Below the pieces are notes generated by a model. That model searched no databases. It had not been told where the DNA came from and worked only from the letters and a program-made list of their open reading frames with translations. Below are positions 60,788 to 64,000 of a DNA stretch of 64,000 nucleotides, in pieces (the first letter of the stretch is position 1; each line of letters opens with the position of its first letter). A program made the position numbers and the translations under genes. Source of the stretch: SZUA-430 sp964547645 (GTDB lineage Bacteria; Pseudomonadota; Alphaproteobacteria; Micropepsales; Micropepsaceae); contig CAZJOM010000002.1 in assembly GCA_964547645.1 (NCBI GenBank), forward strand, positions 1 to 64,000, read 5' to 3'.

Positions 60788-60893
60788 GGCCGGTTCTCTC
60801 CAGCCGGGCTCTATCCCGGATGTAATGATGAGCATCGTCCGATTCAACGTCCATGGAATAGATGACGCAGAGGGATCGCGTCTGTGACTCGGA

Positions 60894-61583
60894 TCACGTG
60901 AGGCGGACCGAGTATTCCATTCCGTGACCGAGCGGCAGTGTAACGGATTCGAATCCGTTGGCGCGGTCTTGCATGTGCGCAACGTACGGGCGCAGCGTTT
61001 TTTTGAAAGTGAAAATATTGTCAGCAAGCACAACCGCACCTGCGCGCATTTTGGGCGTCAACATCTTTATCATTGGAAGATAGATGTCTTTCCAGCCGTC
61101 GAGCAGCAAGAAATCGATCGTTGCGTCGAGCGATGCCAACGTTTTCATCGCATCGCCTTCAAGAATGTCCACGAATTGGGCGAGACCTGCGTCCGCGACA
61201 TTTGTACGCGCAGCTTTAACCTTTGCGGGTTCGCGTTCGGTGCCGATGACGCGACCATTGTTCGCACGCGCAGCTGCGCCGAGATAAATCGTCGAGATTC
61301 CGAATGAGGTTCCGAACTCGACGATCGTTTGCGCGCGAATCGCTTTCGCTGTGATGAAGAGCATTTTGCCCTGGTCATGATCGACAGGGATGTAAGCGTT
61401 CTTCAGGAAAGGTTCGACCGCGTTGAAAACGTTACGTCCTGTCAGCGTTGCCGCGATCGCCGATGGCGCTGCGCGCAGGAATATCCAGCGATCGTCCTTC
61501 GCGCGTGCGTGGAGTTTCGTAAGTGTCGATGAAACTTTTGCGTCGTCGAGGCCAAAGTCTTGTGTCGCGATGTGCATGTTCAT
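60894..61583 (-). CDS. O-methyltransferase family 3-like (COMT-like) protein
   Basis: 229 residues. IVEFGTSFGISTIYLGAA is SAM motif I, GTEREPAKVKAAR holds the acidic ribose ligand, and FLLLDGWKDIYLP plus VLADNIF match the metal-binding Asp/Asn sites of catechol-type O-methyltransferases. Overlaps the ferredoxin gene by four bases. Suggests methylation of a catechol-like substrate. Confidence 0.87.
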   Translation of the reverse strand: MNMHIATQDFGLDDAKVSSTLTKLHARAKDDRWIFLRAAPSAIAATLTGRNVFNAVEPFLKNAYIPVDHDQGKMLFITAKAIRAQTIVEFGTSFGISTIYLGAAARANNGRVIGTEREPAKVKAARTNVADAGLAQFVDILEGDAMKTLASLDATIDFLLLDGWKDIYLPMIKMLTPKMRAGAVVLADNIFTFKKTLRPYVAHMQDRANGFESVTLPLGHGMEYSVRLT

Positions 61584-61882
61584 GTGCGTTGCTCCAATCG
61601 GGTGAGGCGGATGGCCTTTTCGGGACAGGCCGTCACACAGAGTCCGCAGGCGTGGCAGGCGTCGGGATTGACGACGAACGCTTGTCTTCCGCCGTGCACG
61701 AGAACTTTGATCCAGGGGCCGAGCGGTAGAGCCTTGAGTTCCGGCTTGGTAAGTTTACGCAACTCGAAAACGTCGTACGGGCATAGCTCGGCACAGTCGC
61801 CAGCACCCTCACATTTTAAGGTGTCTATCACGGGGGCGACGACCTTCGGCGGTTGTTTGCAGTTCACGTCGGTTGCTGTCAT
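61580..61882 (-). CDS. 4Fe-4S dicluster-type ferredoxin
   Basis: 100 residues. The C-terminal cluster motif is complete (CHACGLCVTACP); the N-terminal one reads CEGAGDCAELCP, an incomplete C-x5-C-x3-C spacing, so one full 4Fe-4S and one 3Fe-4S or variant cluster are likely. First gene of the unit divergent from the TetR gene, overlapping the O-methyltransferase. Confidence 0.86.
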   Translation of the reverse strand: MTATDVNCKQPPKVVAPVIDTLKCEGAGDCAELCPYDVFELRKLTKPELKALPLGPWIKVLVHGGRQAFVVNPDACHACGLCVTACPEKAIRLTRLEQRT

Positions 61883-61925
61883 CGGCTTGCCCTTTCGGCC
61901 AATCTGAGCTAATACTCGCTTTATA

Positions 61926-61939
61926 TGAGCGTTTGCTCA
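61926..61939. promoter_or_regulatory. TetR-type palindromic operator
   Basis: TGAGC-GTTT-GCTCA, five-base arms with a four-base spacer, in the 83-base divergent region between the ferredoxin and TetR genes. Place and size fit a TetR dimer site that could control both directions. Confidence 0.65.
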
Positions 61940-61965
61940 GATTTCATACTCGCATGGAGTTGACG

Positions 61966-62631
61966 ATGACCGGAACGAAGCGCAAGGCGGCAATTCCGCG
62001 GAAAAGGCCGGAGCAGGACCGCTCGCGTGCGACAGTGGACGCGATCGTCGCGGCGGCGGCTCACATTTTGGTCAAGCACGGCTACGACGCGTTCACCACG
62101 AACCGGGTGGCAGAGCGGGCGGGGGTGAGCATCGGCTCGCTCTATCAATATTTTCCGAACAAGGAGGCTTTGCTCAGCGAGTTGACGCGCCGGCACAAGA
62201 ACGATCTCGAGTCCGGGATCGAACGAATGGTGCAAGACGCGAAGGTTGTGCCCTTGGCCGAGGTCGTTCGCACCGCGATCGAACACAATGTGCGGGCGCA
62301 TCTAATCGATCCAGTGCTGCACCGGGTCTTGTCGGAGGAGGTGCCCCGGCTTGGTGCGTTCGATTGGGAGAGCGATTTCGAGAAGCGAGCGGAGGCGCGG
62401 GTGAAGGCGGCGTTGGAGGCGCGGCGGTCGGAAATCGCGATTCCCGACATCGATTTGGCGGTCTTCATGTTGACGCGGACAGTGGAAGCGATCGTGCACG
62501 ACGGCGTGAGCGAGCGGCTGCAGGACCTGAAGTCGGGCGCACTCACGGAGGAACTGACGCGGATGATCGTGGGCTATTTGACCGGCAAGCCGATCGCGCT
62601 GAAGAAGCCGGTTCGGGTGGCCGCTGAATAG
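61966..62631 (+). CDS. TetR-family transcriptional regulator
   Basis: 221 residues. HTH at about 45-70 (TNRVAERAGVSIGSLYQYFPNKEAL) and a helical ligand domain. ATG at 61966 has GGAG six bases upstream; 61954 and 61873 are less likely. Probably represses the divergent ferredoxin/O-methyltransferase unit through the palindrome at 61926-61939. Confidence 0.9.
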   Translation: MTGTKRKAAIPRKRPEQDRSRATVDAIVAAAAHILVKHGYDAFTTNRVAERAGVSIGSLYQYFPNKEALLSELTRRHKNDLESGIERMVQDAKVVPLAEVVRTAIEHNVRAHLIDPVLHRVLSEEVPRLGAFDWESDFEKRAEARVKAALEARRSEIAIPDIDLAVFMLTRTVEAIVHDGVSERLQDLKSGALTEELTRMIVGYLTGKPIALKKPVRVAAE

Positions 62632-62823
62632 CCATTGGGCTGACGGCTGCGGCGAGCGCGCTATCGTCGGCGGCGCGTTGCCGGGCGGGCACAGCGGATT
62701 GCGGCTTTTCGGCCTCCGGTGCCACGTTTGTCGTTGAGCGGTGCTATCGTAGCGGGCGCTGCGCCTTGACTTGGTTGAGGGGCATGCGGAGCATTCGGGT
62801 ACGTTCTCATTTTGGGGTTTACC

Positions 62824-63156
62824 ATGTCGTTGAGACATTTCCTTTGGCAGACGTGGCGCAGCATCGTTTCGTTCTTCATGTCGTTCTTGGTGCTGGGTCT
62901 GATGGTGTGGTTCACGCCGGAGTGGGTGACTGGCTTCATCGAGGCGGCCGGAAGCCTCAAGTACTTCATCATGGGGGCAGCGAACGAGACGCTGGGTTAT
63001 GGCCAGCCATCGGCGTTGTTTGCGATTCTGGTCGGCGACACGGCGATCGCGCTGGCGCTGATGACGCTGTTCACGCGGGTTGTGGTGTTGACGCTGATCC
63101 TGTGGATAGGCGGCTTGATGTATCGTAGCCTGTTTGGCGGAAGAGCGGCGGAGTAG
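62824..63156 (+). CDS. Small integral membrane protein of unknown function
   Basis: 110 residues with three hydrophobic segments (about 12-32, 50-65 and 72-98) and basic ends. I do not recognise a family. GGGG lies a few bases before the ATG at 62824. It is flanked by the TetR gene (192 bases before) and a convergent hydrolase. Confidence 0.6.
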   Translation: MSLRHFLWQTWRSIVSFFMSFLVLGLMVWFTPEWVTGFIEAAGSLKYFIMGAANETLGYGQPSALFAILVGDTAIALALMTLFTRVVVLTLILWIGGLMYRSLFGGRAAE

Positions 63157-63159
63157 GCG

Positions 63160-64000
63160 CTAGCGCCGCCATCGGCGCCAGCCGAAGAAAAGCGCTGTGA
63201 CGAAGATCGCGGCCCAACCGGCCGCAAGCATCGTCAGTGTGCTTTCGAATTCCGCCAAGAACAGCAACAAGTCGATTTTGCCGACGTTCCAGTAGACCCA
63301 CTCGCTTGCAAGTTTGGTCGCGAGTCGTTCGTTGCCCGTCTCGAGGATTACGATGCCGTCGCCGGTGGCGGGGTCGACGCGGGCGGCGGTGTTGATCGCG
63401 GGATCATTGTCGCCGTCGTGGCCGATGACGAAGCCGCCGGACCTGTTGGGTGCGTACAGGATCGTGCCCAGGCCCCAGATATCGACGCCGTACTGAGACG
63501 CATGCGGTCGGCGCATTTCCAGCAACGTCTTCGGCTGTAGCACGCCGCGCCCCGGCGCTTCGCCGGAAGGGCCGGGGAGGTGCGCCTGGAGAAACCGCGT
63601 CATATCGCTCGCGGTCGTGTAGAGCGAAGCTGCGGCGAGCGCGGTGAAGCGGTAGTGCGTGGTGGGTCGTCCACGTTCGTCGAAGAAGTCAGCGACGTCC
63701 GTCTCGTCATCGAGGACGAAGGTCGAGCGTGTCATGCCGAGCGGGTTGAGGACGGCAGTCTTCATGTAGTCGTTGAAGGATTGGCCGGAGACTTCTTCGA
63801 TGATTAGCTGAAGCAACGTGTAGCCGCCGCCGGAGTATTTGAACTCGGTGCCGGGCGCGATCCCGACGCGCACGCGGCCGTCGTGTCCCGGTGAGGCGTC
63901 GGCAGTGTGCGTGAGCGATTCCTCCAGCGTCTGGACCTGAGTGCCGGGCTTGAAGCCGGCATAGCCGAGACCATCTGTCAGTCCCGCGGTGTGGCTGAGG
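63160..64000 (-). CDS. Beta-lactamase-class serine hydrolase, C-terminal part (runs off the window)
   Basis: The frame is open to the window edge (first in-window codon at 63999), so the N-terminal part with S-x-x-K is missing. Present: LLSHTAGLTDGLGYAGF-type block near the edge, the Y-S-G in FKYSGGGYTLL, and VIGHDGDNDP near the C-terminal, which stands for the HxG motif. The last 70 residues hold one or two membrane helices, an unusual tail for this family that would anchor the enzyme. Penicillin-binding-protein-like esterase or peptidase; substrate unknown. Confidence 0.85.
   Translation of the reverse strand, partial: LSHTAGLTDGLGYAGFKPGTQVQTLEESLTHTADASPGHDGRVRVGIAPGTEFKYSGGGYTLLQLIIEEVSGQSFNDYMKTAVLNPLGMTRSTFVLDDETDVADFFDERGRPTTHYRFTALAAASLYTTASDMTRFLQAHLPGPSGEAPGRGVLQPKTLLEMRRPHASQYGVDIWGLGTILYAPNRSGGFVIGHDGDNDPAINTAARVDPATGDGIVILETGNERLATKLASEWVYWNVGKIDLLLFLAEFESTLTMLAAGWAAIFVTALFFGWRRWRR

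Overview
The window is high-GC, gene-dense bacterial DNA from what is most likely an alphaproteobacterium. The grounds are inference from gene content: a CheY-CheZ pair, a pqqABCDE cluster, the short homogentisate dioxygenase type, a large two-TM coiled-coil protein that recalls the polarity factor TipN, an ABA4-like protein, an adrenodoxin-type ferredoxin with a TrxR-like reductase, and palindromic repeat elements of a kind common in that class. About 68 protein genes are supported, many overlapping by 1-11 bases in tight operons. I see no tRNA, rRNA, CRISPR array, integrase or transposase. The sequence is a draft scaffold: it has two 100-N runs (45842-45941 and 47334-47433), each flanked by the same 55-mer on both sides, so the gaps are probably contig overlaps that were not merged.

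Layout. 1-3429 (+): end of hppD, then hmgA, fahA, maiA and a marR gene, a complete lower tyrosine/homogentisate route to fumarate and acetoacetate. 3391-8394: an acyltransferase, a membrane protein with a patatin, and a minus-strand operon of lipoprotein hydrolase, DedA protein and ATP-grasp ligase. 8498-9645 (-): cheY-cheZ. 9784-11285 (+): KDPGal aldolase and an SDR. 11282-16671: ABA4-like protein, tannase-family esterase, epoxide hydrolase, FAD monooxygenase-like protein and DUF423. 16821-22217 (+): a six-gene run (lipocalin-like protein, APH-type kinase, small protein, MFS exporter, VOC protein, quinone-reductase-like dehydrogenase) that looks like a catabolic or modification cluster of unknown substrate. 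22250-31287 (-): DUF3754 protein, CHASE2 adenylate cyclase, dipeptide epimerase, M14-like DUF2817 peptidase, then pqqA-B-C-D-E; a MITE-like repeat sits between pqqC and pqqD.

31547-35009 (+): a four-gene Mla/MCE lipid-transport operon. 35017-38753: coiled-coil polarity-like protein, NnrU family protein, Hpt phosphotransfer protein. 38832-42613: MBL hydrolase, bicupin, phosphonate-monoester-hydrolase-like sulfatase, second MITE-like repeat, chorismate mutase. 42791-45647 (+): ferredoxin reductase, [2Fe-2S] ferredoxin, MFS. 45688-47936: HxlR regulator, divergent dienelactone hydrolase, a degraded coxL tail and a RidA protein. 47960-52708 (-): molybdenum hydroxylase large subunit, class II aldolase, glycerol kinase. 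52818-55695 (+): moaA, nadK, LuxR-type regulator. 55773-60134: outer-membrane protein, NUDIX hydrolase, degenerate EAL protein, methyltransferase, papain-like (YiiX) protein with a Cys-to-Ser change. 60131-63156: two methyltransferases and a ferredoxin divergent from a TetR gene with a palindromic operator, then a small membrane protein. 63160-64000 (-): C-terminal part of a beta-lactamase-class hydrolase running off the end.

No intergenic stretch exceeds 300 bases except 47239-47549, which holds the coxL remnant and the second N-run. The longest others (37357-37649, 31288-31546 and 4258-4478) are divergent promoter regions; the last one holds a strong hairpin. No wholly new system can be proven from sequence alone. 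The best candidates for a second look are the 16.8-22.2 kb cluster, the peptidase/epimerase genes joined to pqqA, the TetR-controlled ferredoxin/O-methyltransferase unit, the double CheY-binding-like tail of CheZ, and the inactive-looking EAL and papain-like proteins.
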